Assembly (NCBI GenBank): GCA_036499165.1
Contig: DASYEE010000110.1
Span: 1-64,000, forward strand
Direction: 5' to 3'
DNA from: Galbitalea sp036499165
Lineage (GTDB): Bacteria > Actinomycetota > Actinomycetes > Actinomycetales > Microbacteriaceae
Length of the DNA: 64,000 bases
A program made the translations under genes and the position numbers. The notes below the pieces were generated by a model. The model worked only from the letters and a program-made list of their open reading frames with translations, did not search any database and was not told the origin of the DNA. Within the stretch, counting starts at the first letter, position 1. The number at the start of each line of letters is the position of its first letter. Below are positions 41,010 to 49,621 of this stretch, piece after piece.

Positions 41010-42692
41010 ATGGCCGAATTCATTTACTCGATGGTCCGCGCCCGAAAAGCGGTTGGTGACAAGCTCATCCTCGATGACGTCACCATGTCGTTCTTTCCGG
41101 GAGCGAAGATCGGTGTCGTCGGGCCGAACGGCGCCGGTAAGTCGACAATCCTCAAGATCATGGCGGGGCTCGACACCCCGAGCAACGGCGAAGCGCGACT
41201 GAGCCCCGGATACTCCGTCGGCATCCTCATGCAGGAGCCGGAACTGGACGAATCGAAGACCGTGCTCGAAAACGTGCAGGAAGGCGTTGGCCCGATCAAG
41301 GCCAAGGTCGACCGTTTCAACGAGATCTCGATGGCGATGGCAGACCCCGACGCCGACTTCGACACGCTGCTCGCCGAAATGGGCCCGCTGCAGGAAGAGA
41401 TCGACGCGGCAGACGCCTGGGATCTCGACTCCCAACTCGAGCAGGCAATGGATGCGCTTCGTACGCCTCCGGGCGACGCGACTGTCGCGAACCTGTCCGG
41501 CGGTGAGAAGCGCCGCGTTGCGCTGACAAAACTTCTGCTGCAGAAGCCGGACCTCTTGCTCCTCGATGAGCCGACTAACCACCTCGACGCCGAAAGCGTC
41601 CTCTGGCTGGAGCAACACCTGGCCAAGTACCACGGTGCCGTCCTCGCGGTCACTCACGACAGGTACTTCCTCGATCATGTCGCCGAATGGATCGCCGAGG
41701 TCGATCGCGGCCACCTTTACCCGTACGAAGGCAACTACTCGACCTATCTCGAGAAGAAGCAGGAACGCCTCACCGTGCAGGGCAAGAAGGACGCCAAGCT
41801 CGCGAAACGCCTCTCCAGCGAGCTCGAATGGGTCCGCAGCAACGCGAAGGGCCGCCAGGTCAAGTCGAAGGCTCGTCTCGCGCGCTATGAGGAAATGGTC
41901 AACGAGGCCGAGAAGACACGCAAGCTCGACTTCGAAGAGCTTGTGATTCCCGTCGGCCCACGCCTCGGCTCGCAGGTCATCGATGCCAAGAAGCTCGAGA
42001 AAGGCTTCGACGGTCGCGTCCTCATCGACGGTCTCAGTTTCACGCTGCCGCGAAACGGCATCGTCGGAGTCATTGGCCCGAACGGCGTAGGCAAGACGAC
42101 ACTGTTCAAGACGATTACCGGGCTCGAACCACTCGACGGTGGTGACCTGAAGATCGGCGAGACCGTCGACATCTCGTACGTCGACCAGAACCGCGGCGGC
42201 ATCGACCCGAACAAGACGCTCTGGGAGGTCGTCTCTGACGGCCAGGACTTCATCCAGGTCGGCCGGACGGAGATCCCCTCGCGCGGATACGTTTCGCAGT
42301 TCGGCTTCAAGGGCCCGGACCAGCAGAAGAAGGCCGGCGTACTCTCCGGTGGTGAGCGCAACCGCCTGAACCTCGCCCTGACCCTCAAGCAGGGCGGTAA
42401 CCTGCTGCTCCTCGACGAACCGACGAACGACCTGGATGTCGAGACTCTCGGCAGCCTCGAAAACGCGCTCCTCGAGTTCCCCGGTTGTGCCGTGGTCATC
42501 ACTCACGACCGGTGGTTTCTCGACCGCATCGCAACGCACATCCTCGCCTTCGAGGGGACGGAAGAAAACCCCGGGTATTGGCACTGGTTCGAGGGCAACT
42601 TCGAGGCGTACGAAGAGAACAAGGTCGAGCGCCTCGGGCCTGATGCCGCGAAGCCGCACCGCAGCGCGTATCGCAAGCTGACGCGCGACTAA
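41010..42692 (+). CDS. ettA: ABC-F translation factor EttA
   Basis: A 560-residue cytosolic ATPase with two ABC domains and no membrane part, acting on the ribosomal E site. Domain 1: Walker A GPNGAGKST and Walker B LLLDEPTNHLD with signature LSGGEKRR; domain 2: GPNGVGKTT and signature LSGGERNR. The first-domain arm insertion (DADAW-like region 130-145) and the charged linker (about 240-310) match EttA. Length and motif order match that protein rather than resistance ABC-F members. Reads downstream of a lipoprotein gene. Confidence 0.95.
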   Translation: MAEFIYSMVRARKAVGDKLILDDVTMSFFPGAKIGVVGPNGAGKSTILKIMAGLDTPSNGEARLSPGYSVGILMQEPELDESKTVLENVQEGVGPIKAKVDRFNEISMAMADPDADFDTLLAEMGPLQEEIDAADAWDLDSQLEQAMDALRTPPGDATVANLSGGEKRRVALTKLLLQKPDLLLLDEPTNHLDAESVLWLEQHLAKYHGAVLAVTHDRYFLDHVAEWIAEVDRGHLYPYEGNYSTYLEKKQERLTVQGKKDAKLAKRLSSELEWVRSNAKGRQVKSKARLARYEEMVNEAEKTRKLDFEELVIPVGPRLGSQVIDAKKLEKGFDGRVLIDGLSFTLPRNGIVGVIGPNGVGKTTLFKTITGLEPLDGGDLKIGETVDISYVDQNRGGIDPNKTLWEVVSDGQDFIQVGRTEIPSRGYVSQFGFKGPDQQKKAGVLSGGERNRLNLALTLKQGGNLLLLDEPTNDLDVETLGSLENALLEFPGCAVVITHDRWFLDRIATHILAFEGTEENPGYWHWFEGNFEAYEENKVERLGPDAAKPHRSAYRKLTRD

Positions 42693-42754
42693 TCTCGATA
42701 ACGCGGGCTCCTTCGTCGCGCCGCTACTCGACTACCAGGAGGAGGCCGGTCCGG

Positions 42755-43231
42755 TTGCTCAGAATCCACGTCCAGATTCCGCTCCGGTGGTCTGACTTCG
42801 ATGCGTACGCTCACGTGAACAACGCCGAGATGCTGCGCCTTCTCGAGGAGGCGCGCATCCAGGCAATGTGGCGGCCTGACAACGGCGTCGACAGGGAAGT
42901 TCCGACGGCCGTGATGGATGTTCGTCCGGGAGCTGCGACGCTCGCCCTGATCGCGCGCCAGGAGATCGAATACCTCGCACCGATTCCATACATGCGGGCG
43001 CCGCTCGACATCGAGATGTGGGCGGGCGGCATCGGCGGGGCGAGTATCGACGTCTGCTACGAGATCTTCACCCCCATCGGGGTCGAGCCACGCGTTCTTT
43101 TCACGCGTGCTGCGACCACCGTGGTGATGGTGTCGGCTGAAACGAATCGCCCGACCCGCGTGCCCGCAGAACTTCGCGAGGCGTGGACGCCGTACATCGG
43201 CGACCCGGTCGCGTTCACGAAGAGACGCTGA
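42755..43231 (+). CDS. Acyl-CoA thioesterase (4HBT hot-dog fold)
   Basis: A 158-residue single hot-dog-fold protein. The core motif WSDFDAYAHVNNAEMLRLLEEAR carries the catalytic aspartate and the H-V-N-N of the 4-hydroxybenzoyl-CoA thioesterase family. TTG at 42755 has AGGAGG upstream. It hydrolyses an acyl-CoA whose chain cannot be read from sequence. Converges on tesB. Confidence 0.86.
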   Translation: MLRIHVQIPLRWSDFDAYAHVNNAEMLRLLEEARIQAMWRPDNGVDREVPTAVMDVRPGAATLALIARQEIEYLAPIPYMRAPLDIEMWAGGIGGASIDVCYEIFTPIGVEPRVLFTRAATTVVMVSAETNRPTRVPAELREAWTPYIGDPVAFTKRR

Positions 43232-43264
43232 CCTGGTCACACGCGGGCTCAGGTCGCTCGGCGC

Positions 43265-44134
43265 TTAGCCTTTCGGGATGCGGATCGTGCCCTCCTGGGC
43301 GACGCTCGCGACGAGCACTCCGTCGCGACGATAGATGCGCCCGAGGGACAGCCCGCGACCGCCGATCGCGTTCGGGGATTCCTGCACGTACAGCAGCCAT
43401 TCGTCCACGCGTGCGAAACGGTGCCACCACATCGCGTGGTCGAGGCTCGCGATCTTCAGCCCCGGGGTCGCCCACGGTAGTCCGTGGCGTCGAAGCACCG
43501 GCTCGAGCAGTGAGTAGTCGCTCAGGTAGGCGAGGGCAGCCCTGTGCAGGTTTTCGTTGTCGGGGAGGGTGCCGATCGCTTTGATCCAGACCGCCTGGTG
43601 GGCGACGGGTTCGCCTTCGACCGCGAACCAGATCGGGGAAGGCACGTGGCGCATGTCGAACGGACGACCGTGAGCCCACACCTTCGCAACGGGATGGTCG
43701 ATTCCCTCCAGCGTCTCGGCGCTGCTCGGCAGCGACTCAGGCGCCGGGATGCCCGCCGGCATTGGTGTTTGATGCTCGAGGCCATCGTCGATCGTTTGGA
43801 ACGATGCGATCATCGACAGGATCGGAACACCGCTCTGGTACGCCTGAGTGCGGCGTGTCGCAAACGACCTGCCGTCGTGGATGCGGTCGACGGAGAACGT
43901 GATCGGCAGCGTGATGTCGCCGGGTCGCAGGAAGTAGCCGTGCATCGAGTGGATGATCCGGTCATCCGAGATCGTGCGCGTGGCCGCGACGACGGACTGT
44001 GCGAGCACCTGCCCGCCGAACACCCGTCCGTGCGGCTGCCACTGGCTCGGGCCTGTGTAGATGTCTTCGGTTGTGCGTGCCCCGGTGTCGGTGAGATCGA
44101 GTGCGGCCAGCATGCCCGACAATGGGTCGCTCAT
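43265..44134 (-). CDS. tesB: Acyl-CoA thioesterase II
   Basis: A 289-residue double-hot-dog enzyme. The N-terminal half has the pattern VFGGQVLAQSVVAA and IHSMHGYFLRPGD; the second half holds ASLDHAMWWHR with the catalytic aspartate and a late WLLYVQESP strand. It cleaves medium to long acyl-CoA. Divergent from the 44156 gene, 21 bases apart. Confidence 0.92.
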   Translation of the reverse strand: MSDPLSGMLAALDLTDTGARTTEDIYTGPSQWQPHGRVFGGQVLAQSVVAATRTISDDRIIHSMHGYFLRPGDITLPITFSVDRIHDGRSFATRRTQAYQSGVPILSMIASFQTIDDGLEHQTPMPAGIPAPESLPSSAETLEGIDHPVAKVWAHGRPFDMRHVPSPIWFAVEGEPVAHQAVWIKAIGTLPDNENLHRAALAYLSDYSLLEPVLRRHGLPWATPGLKIASLDHAMWWHRFARVDEWLLYVQESPNAIGGRGLSLGRIYRRDGVLVASVAQEGTIRIPKG

Positions 44135-44155
44135 GCCCTGTAGTTTAGAACCTCG

Positions 44156-44839
44156 ATGAGTAGAACATTCACCCTCGTTGACGCCATGGCGTTGCGCGAC
44201 CTCCAGGTTTACCTGTCGCGCGCTTCACGAATCGAAGAGGGATCAGTGCGGCTGATCTCCGCCGGGGGAGTGCTGGCTGTCTACGTGGCGGTCGTCTACC
44301 CCATGGGGCTGCTGGATGAGGTCCCGACGGTGCTCGGGCTCCGTACCTTCGCGCTCAAAGAGACCGAGTCGTTCGATGCCGTCGTTCCGGTGCGCTCCCT
44401 CATCGAGCGCGTTGCACGCCAGGTGGAGGCAATCGTCGATGACGCCCTGCCCATCACCATGTCGCTCCCGATCGAGGTGCACACGGTCACCTGGGCTGCT
44501 ATTTCGCCGCCGAAGGGCGGCTGGGTAACCCAGATGCCGACCAACACCGGACTCTTGGATGCGACGGCGCGAGCCGGCATCGATGAGGTCGCCGAAGCCG
44601 TCCCGGCGAGCACAGGGCAGCAGCTGGTTCATCGCGTGCGCTCCGAGGTCTGGGGTCGCCCGATCGACGGCCTTGAGCACGTCCCAGCGGGCGGCGCTTT
44701 TGCCGCCCTGTCGCTCGGATTCCTTGGCGATGAGCCGGAGGGCGAGGTCAGGATCTACGAAACCGGTCCGTGGACGCGCCTCACGACCGCGCGCGGCCAC
44801 GTGCTGATCAAGCGCAAGGCGTGGACGCTCTCGCGCTGA
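44156..44839 (+). CDS. Conserved-type protein, function unknown
   Basis: A 227-residue soluble protein with mixed alpha/beta composition. Segments such as LRDLQVYLSRASRIEEGSVRLI and GGWVTQMPTNTGLL look like regulatory or chaperone-like domains, but I do not recognise the family. The ATG at 44156 is only 21 bases from the divergent tesB. No RBS is evident and the transcript may be leaderless. Confidence 0.65.
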   Translation: MSRTFTLVDAMALRDLQVYLSRASRIEEGSVRLISAGGVLAVYVAVVYPMGLLDEVPTVLGLRTFALKETESFDAVVPVRSLIERVARQVEAIVDDALPITMSLPIEVHTVTWAAISPPKGGWVTQMPTNTGLLDATARAGIDEVAEAVPASTGQQLVHRVRSEVWGRPIDGLEHVPAGGAFAALSLGFLGDEPEGEVRIYETGPWTRLTTARGHVLIKRKAWTLSR

Positions 44840-44878
44840 CCGCCGTGGAGCCGACGAGCGCGAGGCCGACCAGCATTC

Positions 44879-45298
44879 CTAGCTGCGGGTGATCGAGACC
44901 AGGGGAATCTGCCGCGTCGTCTTCTGCTGGTACTCGGCGAAGCCGGGATTCGTGATGCCGATCTCGGCGTAGCGCTGCGATCTGCGTGGTTCCGGGACCG
45001 TTGCGGCGACTGCGTCGTACTCCTCGATGCCGCCGTCAACGGCTACCTCGACGTGCACGTCGGGATTCGCAACGAGGTTGTGATACCACGCGGGGTTTGT
45101 CGGTGCGCCACCCTTCGATGCAATGACGATCCGGGAGCCGTCACCCTCTGCGAAATACATCATGGGGCTGGTGCGGCGCTCGCCCGACTTTGCCCCCGTC
45201 GTGGTCAGGAGAAGCAGGTGCGCACCCTCAAAGGGGCCGCCGACCACTCCGTTGTTGCCGCGGAACTCCGCGATGATCTTGTCGTTCCAGTCGCTCAT
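44879..45298 (-). CDS. Deazaflavin(F420)-dependent nitroreductase family protein
   Basis: A 139-residue split-barrel protein of the Ddn group. The pattern VVGGPFEGAHLLLLTTTGAKSGERRTSPMMYF, in brief, is the phosphate-binding region of F420-dependent nitroreductases, and PTNPAWYHNLVANPDVHVEV follows. Usual role is reduction of quinones or nitro-compounds with F420H2. It supports F420 use by this organism. Confidence 0.88.
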   Translation of the reverse strand: MSDWNDKIIAEFRGNNGVVGGPFEGAHLLLLTTTGAKSGERRTSPMMYFAEGDGSRIVIASKGGAPTNPAWYHNLVANPDVHVEVAVDGGIEEYDAVAATVPEPRRSQRYAEIGITNPGFAEYQQKTTRQIPLVSITRS

Positions 45299-45330
45299 GA
45301 CCCGAGCCTATCCATTCCGGAACTCGCGGA

Positions 45331-46980
45331 TTAGAGGGCGGCGACGGCGCGACCGGCGGCGCGACCGCTGAACAGGCAGCCGCCGAGGAAGGTTCCCTCG
45401 AGCGCGCGGTATCCGTGAACGCCTCCGCCACCGAATCCACTTGCCTCGCCCGCCGCATAGAGGCCGGGGATCGGCTCGCCGTCCGCCTTCAGCGCCTGCG
45501 CGTTCAGGTCCGTCTCGATTCCACCGAGGCTCTTGCGAGTCAGGATATGCAGTTTGACCGCGATCAACGGCCCCGCTGCAGGGTCGAGGATTCGGTGCGG
45601 GGACGCGACACGGATCAGCTTGTCTCCGCGGTACTTTCTCGCCTGGCGGAGCGCGCTCACCTGCGAATCCTTCGTGAAGTCGTTGGCCAGCTCGCGGTCG
45701 CGCGCTTCGATCTCGTAGCGGACCCGCTCCACGTCGAGGTCGACATCCGGCGAGAGCTTCACCATGCCGGCGAGGAGTTCGTCGAGCGTGTCCGCGACCA
45801 CGAAGTCTTCGCCCTTCTCCTTGAACGCCTCGACCGGTCCCGGTGCCCCCTTGCCGATTCGCTTCAGGAGGAGCCGGATGCTCTTGCCGGTGAGATCGGG
45901 GTTCTGCTCGCTGCCGGAGAGGGCGAACTCCTTTTCGATGATCTTCTGCGTCAGCACGAACCAGCTGTAGTCGTGGCCGGTCGCGACGATGTGCTCGAGC
46001 GTTCCGAGCGTGTCGAACCCGGGGAACAGTGGCACGGGCAGCCGATTGCCCTCCGCGTCGAGCCAGATGGAGGATGGCCCGGGGAGGATCCGGATGCCGT
46101 GTTTGGCCCAGACGGGCGCGTAGTTGGTGATCCCCTCGACGTAGTGCCACATCCTGTCACGGTTGATCACCCGGGCCCCGGTGCGCTCAGTGATCGCGAG
46201 CATCCGGCCGTCGACGTGGGCCGGGACTCCGCTCAGCATGGTCTCGGGCGCGGTGCCGAGTCGCTCAGGCCAGAACTCGCGCACCAGCTCGTGGTTGCCT
46301 CCGATGCCACCGCTTGCCACGATGACGGCGGCCGCGCGCACCTCGAACTCGCCGACGGCATCCCGGTTGGTCGCGATGCCACGCTCGGCGTCATCCGGCG
46401 CGAGAATGCTGCCTCGAGCCCCGATGACGGCGCCATTTTCCATCACCAGTTCATCGACGCGGTGCCGATGGAGCACGGTCACAAGACCGGCTTCCACTCC
46501 GGCACGCAGCTTTCTTGCGAATGGTTCGACGACGCCGGGGCCCGTTCCCCAGGTGATGTGGAAGCGCGGCACAGAGTTGCCGTGCCCCGTTGCCGTGTAT
46601 CCGCCACGCTCGGCCCAGCCGACGACAGGGAAGAACCGGATGCCCCGCTCCCGAAGCCAGGTCCGCTTGTCGCCCGCCGCCCAGGCCAGGTATGCCTCCG
46701 CCCATCGCCTCGGCCACGCATCCTCATCGCGGTCGAAACCGGCCGTCCCGAGCCAGTCCTGGCGTGCGAGATCGAGGCTGTCGTGTACGCCGAGGTGGCG
46801 TTGCTCCGGGGAATCGACGAGAAAGATACCCCCGAAAGACCACCAGGCCTGGCCGCCGAGATTCGCCTCGGATTCCTGCTCGAGGAGGATGATCCGGTTG
46901 CCTGCGTCGATCAGCTCGGCCGCGGCAACCAGCCCTGCGAGGCCGGCGCCGACAATTATTGCGTCCGCGCGCTCGTTCAT
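45331..46980 (-). CDS. FAD-binding dehydrogenase (fumarate reductase/3-ketosteroid dehydrogenase class)
   Basis: A 549-residue flavoprotein with the N-terminal Rossmann motif DAIIVGAGLAGLVAAAELI. The region IVASGGIGGNHELVREFWP, and the C-terminal IPGLYAAGEASGFGGGGVHG, belong to the fumarate reductase/FAD-dependent dehydrogenase family. The YRALEGTFLGGCLFSGRAAG ending is typical of this group. ATG at 46980 follows AAGGGG. Two palindromes upstream (47006, 47036) suggest regulated expression. Substrate is unknown. Confidence 0.85.
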   Translation of the reverse strand: MNERADAIIVGAGLAGLVAAAELIDAGNRIILLEQESEANLGGQAWWSFGGIFLVDSPEQRHLGVHDSLDLARQDWLGTAGFDRDEDAWPRRWAEAYLAWAAGDKRTWLRERGIRFFPVVGWAERGGYTATGHGNSVPRFHITWGTGPGVVEPFARKLRAGVEAGLVTVLHRHRVDELVMENGAVIGARGSILAPDDAERGIATNRDAVGEFEVRAAAVIVASGGIGGNHELVREFWPERLGTAPETMLSGVPAHVDGRMLAITERTGARVINRDRMWHYVEGITNYAPVWAKHGIRILPGPSSIWLDAEGNRLPVPLFPGFDTLGTLEHIVATGHDYSWFVLTQKIIEKEFALSGSEQNPDLTGKSIRLLLKRIGKGAPGPVEAFKEKGEDFVVADTLDELLAGMVKLSPDVDLDVERVRYEIEARDRELANDFTKDSQVSALRQARKYRGDKLIRVASPHRILDPAAGPLIAVKLHILTRKSLGGIETDLNAQALKADGEPIPGLYAAGEASGFGGGGVHGYRALEGTFLGGCLFSGRAAGRAVAAL

Positions 46981-47005
46981 TGCTGAAACCCCTTCGTTTC
47001 TCCTT

Positions 47006-47021
47006 CCGTACGAGCGTACGG
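47006..47021. promoter_or_regulatory. Palindrome upstream of the FAD dehydrogenase
   Basis: CCGTACGAGCGTACGG has perfect seven-base arms (CCGTACG / CGTACGG) with a two-base centre, 26 bases before the start codon of the FAD dehydrogenase. It has the size of a TetR-type operator. Confidence 0.55.
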
Positions 47022-47035
47022 CAGCCATCACGACG

Positions 47036-47047
47036 GCAAGCGCTTGC
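47036..47047. promoter_or_regulatory. LacI-type palindrome upstream of the FAD dehydrogenase
   Basis: GCAAGCGCTTGC is a perfect 12-base palindrome with the central CG typical of LacI-family operators. It lies 56 bases upstream of the dehydrogenase and in the same spacer as the Liv-type binding-protein gene. Confidence 0.45.
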
Positions 47048-47230
47048 ACTACAAGAGGTGCGCATCACGCGCAACTATTTTGCGGCCGTGTTTAACCTAG
47101 GTAACGACTGGGTCAGTTCTGCCAATTTGCCGTGAAGGTACAGGTAGTATCGGGACACCATTCGCATAACCCTCTTTGGCGAATTCGCCTCAGGCGGTGC
47201 GTAACAGCATGGAAGGCAGGATCGAACTAC

Positions 47231-48454
47231 ATGAACAACAAACGAATCATCGCCAGTTTGGCCGCGGTAGCGGCACTGGGGTTGCTCGTGGCTGGTTGTG
47301 CAAACACCGGTTCCGGTGGCACCAAGGCAGCGAGCCCGACCAAGATCTCACTCCCCGCCCTCACCTCGATTTCCACCCCGCCGAACGCGGTCCTGCCTGC
47401 AGGCGACGGGAGCGGCAAGTGCGCCGCTGGCACGACGATTGCGTACATCGGCGCGGAAACCGGTGCCAACGCTGCCTTGGGCATCAACATCTACAACGGT
47501 GTGCAACTCGCGATCGACCAGCACAACAAGGCCAACCCCGGCTGCCAGGTGAAGTTCACCAAGTTCGACACAGAGGGCGACCCGACGAAGGCGACCGGTC
47601 CTGTCACGCAGGCCGTCAACACGCCGGCGATCGTCGGTGCCGTTGGCCTCCCGTTCTCGGGTGAGTCGCAGGCGACCGGCAACATCTTCGAGCAGAAGGG
47701 CCTCGTGCACATCACGCCTTCCGCAACGAACCCTGGCCTCACCAAGAACGGCTGGACCACCTTCTTCCGCGCGCTCGGTAACGACGCGGTCCAGGGGCCT
47801 GCAGCAGCCAAGTTCGTCACGGGAACCCTGAAGGCCAAGAAGGTCTTCCTGGTTCAGGATGACTCGGACTACGGCATTGGCCTCGCGAAGACCACCGGTG
47901 ACGCTCTTGGCAGCGCCGAGGTTGGCAGCGACAAGGTCATCACCGGCCAGAAAGACTTCTCGTCAACCGTATCCAAGGTCATCAGCTCCAAGGCCGACGC
48001 TGTGTACTACTCGGGCTACTACGCCGAGGGTGCTCCGTTCGACCAGCAGCTCGTTTCCAAGGGCTACAAGGGCGTCTTCATCGGCCCGGATGGTGTGAAG
48101 GACGACCAGTTCATCAAGCAGGCAGGCAACGCGTCATCGAACGCGTACTTCACCTGCCCCTGCATCCCGGGCGAGCTCATCCCGGACTTCGAGAAGGCGT
48201 ACAAGGCAGCGTTCAGCGCAGAGCCTGGTACGTACTCGATCGAGGGTTACGACGCCACGACCGTCCTGCTCTCGGGCATCGACAAGGGCAACGACAGCCG
48301 CCCGAAGCTTCTCGCATACGTGAAGAGCTACGACGCTGACGGGCTGAGCAAGCACTACAAGTGGGACTCGACAGGCGAGCTTCAGGCGCCTGCGGTCTAC
48401 GGCTACGAGGTCAAGAACGGCACGATCGTTCCGATCGGTGTCATCGGCAAGTAG
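47231..48454 (+). CDS. livJ: Branched-chain amino-acid type ABC transporter substrate-binding lipoprotein
   Basis: A 407-residue extracellular receptor of the LivJ class. Lipobox LVAGC puts the lipidated cysteine at residue 23. The mature part has IAYIGAETGANAALGINIYNG, the LivJ-type start, and LVHITPSATNPGL in the hinge area. ATG at 47231 follows GGAAGGCAGG. A strong terminator follows, separating it from the downstream permease genes, which would let it be made in excess. The preference could be leucine, isoleucine, valine or an amide. Confidence 0.9.
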   Translation: MNNKRIIASLAAVAALGLLVAGCANTGSGGTKAASPTKISLPALTSISTPPNAVLPAGDGSGKCAAGTTIAYIGAETGANAALGINIYNGVQLAIDQHNKANPGCQVKFTKFDTEGDPTKATGPVTQAVNTPAIVGAVGLPFSGESQATGNIFEQKGLVHITPSATNPGLTKNGWTTFFRALGNDAVQGPAAAKFVTGTLKAKKVFLVQDDSDYGIGLAKTTGDALGSAEVGSDKVITGQKDFSSTVSKVISSKADAVYYSGYYAEGAPFDQQLVSKGYKGVFIGPDGVKDDQFIKQAGNASSNAYFTCPCIPGELIPDFEKAYKAAFSAEPGTYSIEGYDATTVLLSGIDKGNDSRPKLLAYVKSYDADGLSKHYKWDSTGELQAPAVYGYEVKNGTIVPIGVIGK

Positions 48455-48467
48455 TCACACCTCATGA

Positions 48468-48513
48468 AGCGCCGTGGGTAAAGGACCTGCGGGTCCCTCC
48501 CCACGGCGCTTTT
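48468..48513 (+). terminator. Terminator between binding-protein and permease genes
   Basis: AGCGCCGTGGG (48468-48478) pairs with CCCACGGCGCT (48500-48510), and a second small stem GGACC/GGTCC sits inside the loop; TTT follows the main stem. It would stop or reduce read-through from the binding-protein gene into livH. Confidence 0.75.
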
Positions 48514-48601
48514 CTGTTCGATCCACGCCTAACCACCCCCATCAGCCAATAGCGCGAAGCCGCCGTCCGCGGCCGACCGCCTGTACTAACGAGGGCCTTT
48601 C

Positions 48602-49621
48602 TTGATTCATATGCTGATTGCCCACCTCGCCGTGGTGCATCTCGACGACAATCCCTGGATCACGTTCAACGTTCCAGCATTCATCCAAAACTTCTGGCCA
48701 TCGACCTTCGACGGGTTGACCTACGGGGCGATCTACGGGTTGGTGGCCCTCGGCTACACGCTCGTCTACGGCGTGCTCAACCTCATCAACTTCGCCCACT
48801 CCGAAGTGTTCATCATCGGTTGTTATGGCGTCGTGTTCGTCCTGACGGCCCTCGGCTTCGGTCCGAACCCCCCTGTCATCTCGATCTGGGCGGTCATTGG
48901 AGACCTGCTCCTTGCGGTGATCGTGGGAATGTTGGCGTCGGCCGCCACGGCGTTCGTCATCGAACGAGTGGCGTACAGGCCACTTCGGCGGCGCAACGCT
49001 CCCCGCCTTGCGTTCCTGATCACGGCGATCGGCGCATCCTTCGCGATCCAGTACGCGCTCTTCCTCTGGCGTGGCGCGCAGCCGGAGCCGGCCGTGACCA
49101 TGTTCATACCGACACCGATTTTCGACGTCTTCGGCACGATCATTGACAGCCAACAGCTGACCATCGTCATTGCCGCGGTCATCCTGATGGTCGTGACTGA
49201 CCAGTTCATCCGCCGCTCCCGTACCGGCCGCGGCATCCGCGCGGTTGCGCAGGATCCGGACACGGCAACACTGATGGGCGTCAGCCGCGAGCGGATCATC
49301 GTAACCACGTTCATTATCGGGGGCCTGCTGGCGGGCGCCGCAGCGCTCTTCTACGTGATGAAGATCCCGTCCGGAGTGCAGTACAACGGTGGATTCGTCC
49401 TCGGCATCAAGGCCTTCGCCGCTGCGGTGCTCGGCGGCATCGGCAACATCCGCGGCGCCCTCCTCGGTGGACTGATCCTTGGTGTCATCGGCAACTATGG
49501 CGCCGATCTCCTGGGCAGCTCGCAGTGGATCGACGTCGTCGCCTTCGTGGTGCTCGTGCTCGTGCTGATCGTGCGGCCGAGCGGCATCCTCGGCACTTCG
49601 CTCGGAAGGAGCAAGGCATGA
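48602..49621 (+). CDS. livH: Branched-chain amino-acid ABC transporter permease LivH
   Basis: A 339-residue permease with about eight hydrophobic helices. The pattern YGLVALGYTLVYGVLNLINFAHSEV is the LivH signature. TTG at 48602 has GAGGG upstream; an ATG at 48611 is a second possibility. Its stop overlaps the livM start by four bases (ATGA). Confidence 0.9.
   Translation: MIHMLIAHLAVVHLDDNPWITFNVPAFIQNFWPSTFDGLTYGAIYGLVALGYTLVYGVLNLINFAHSEVFIIGCYGVVFVLTALGFGPNPPVISIWAVIGDLLLAVIVGMLASAATAFVIERVAYRPLRRRNAPRLAFLITAIGASFAIQYALFLWRGAQPEPAVTMFIPTPIFDVFGTIIDSQQLTIVIAAVILMVVTDQFIRRSRTGRGIRAVAQDPDTATLMGVSRERIIVTTFIIGGLLAGAAALFYVMKIPSGVQYNGGFVLGIKAFAAAVLGGIGNIRGALLGGLILGVIGNYGADLLGSSQWIDVVAFVVLVLVLIVRPSGILGTSLGRSKA

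Noticed and set aside
40323..42659. A 778-codon open frame on the minus strand opposite ettA
   Set aside because: It runs antisense to a clear ABC-F gene with all motifs. Codon bias in GC-rich DNA commonly leaves long shadow frames, and its product has no recognisable domain.
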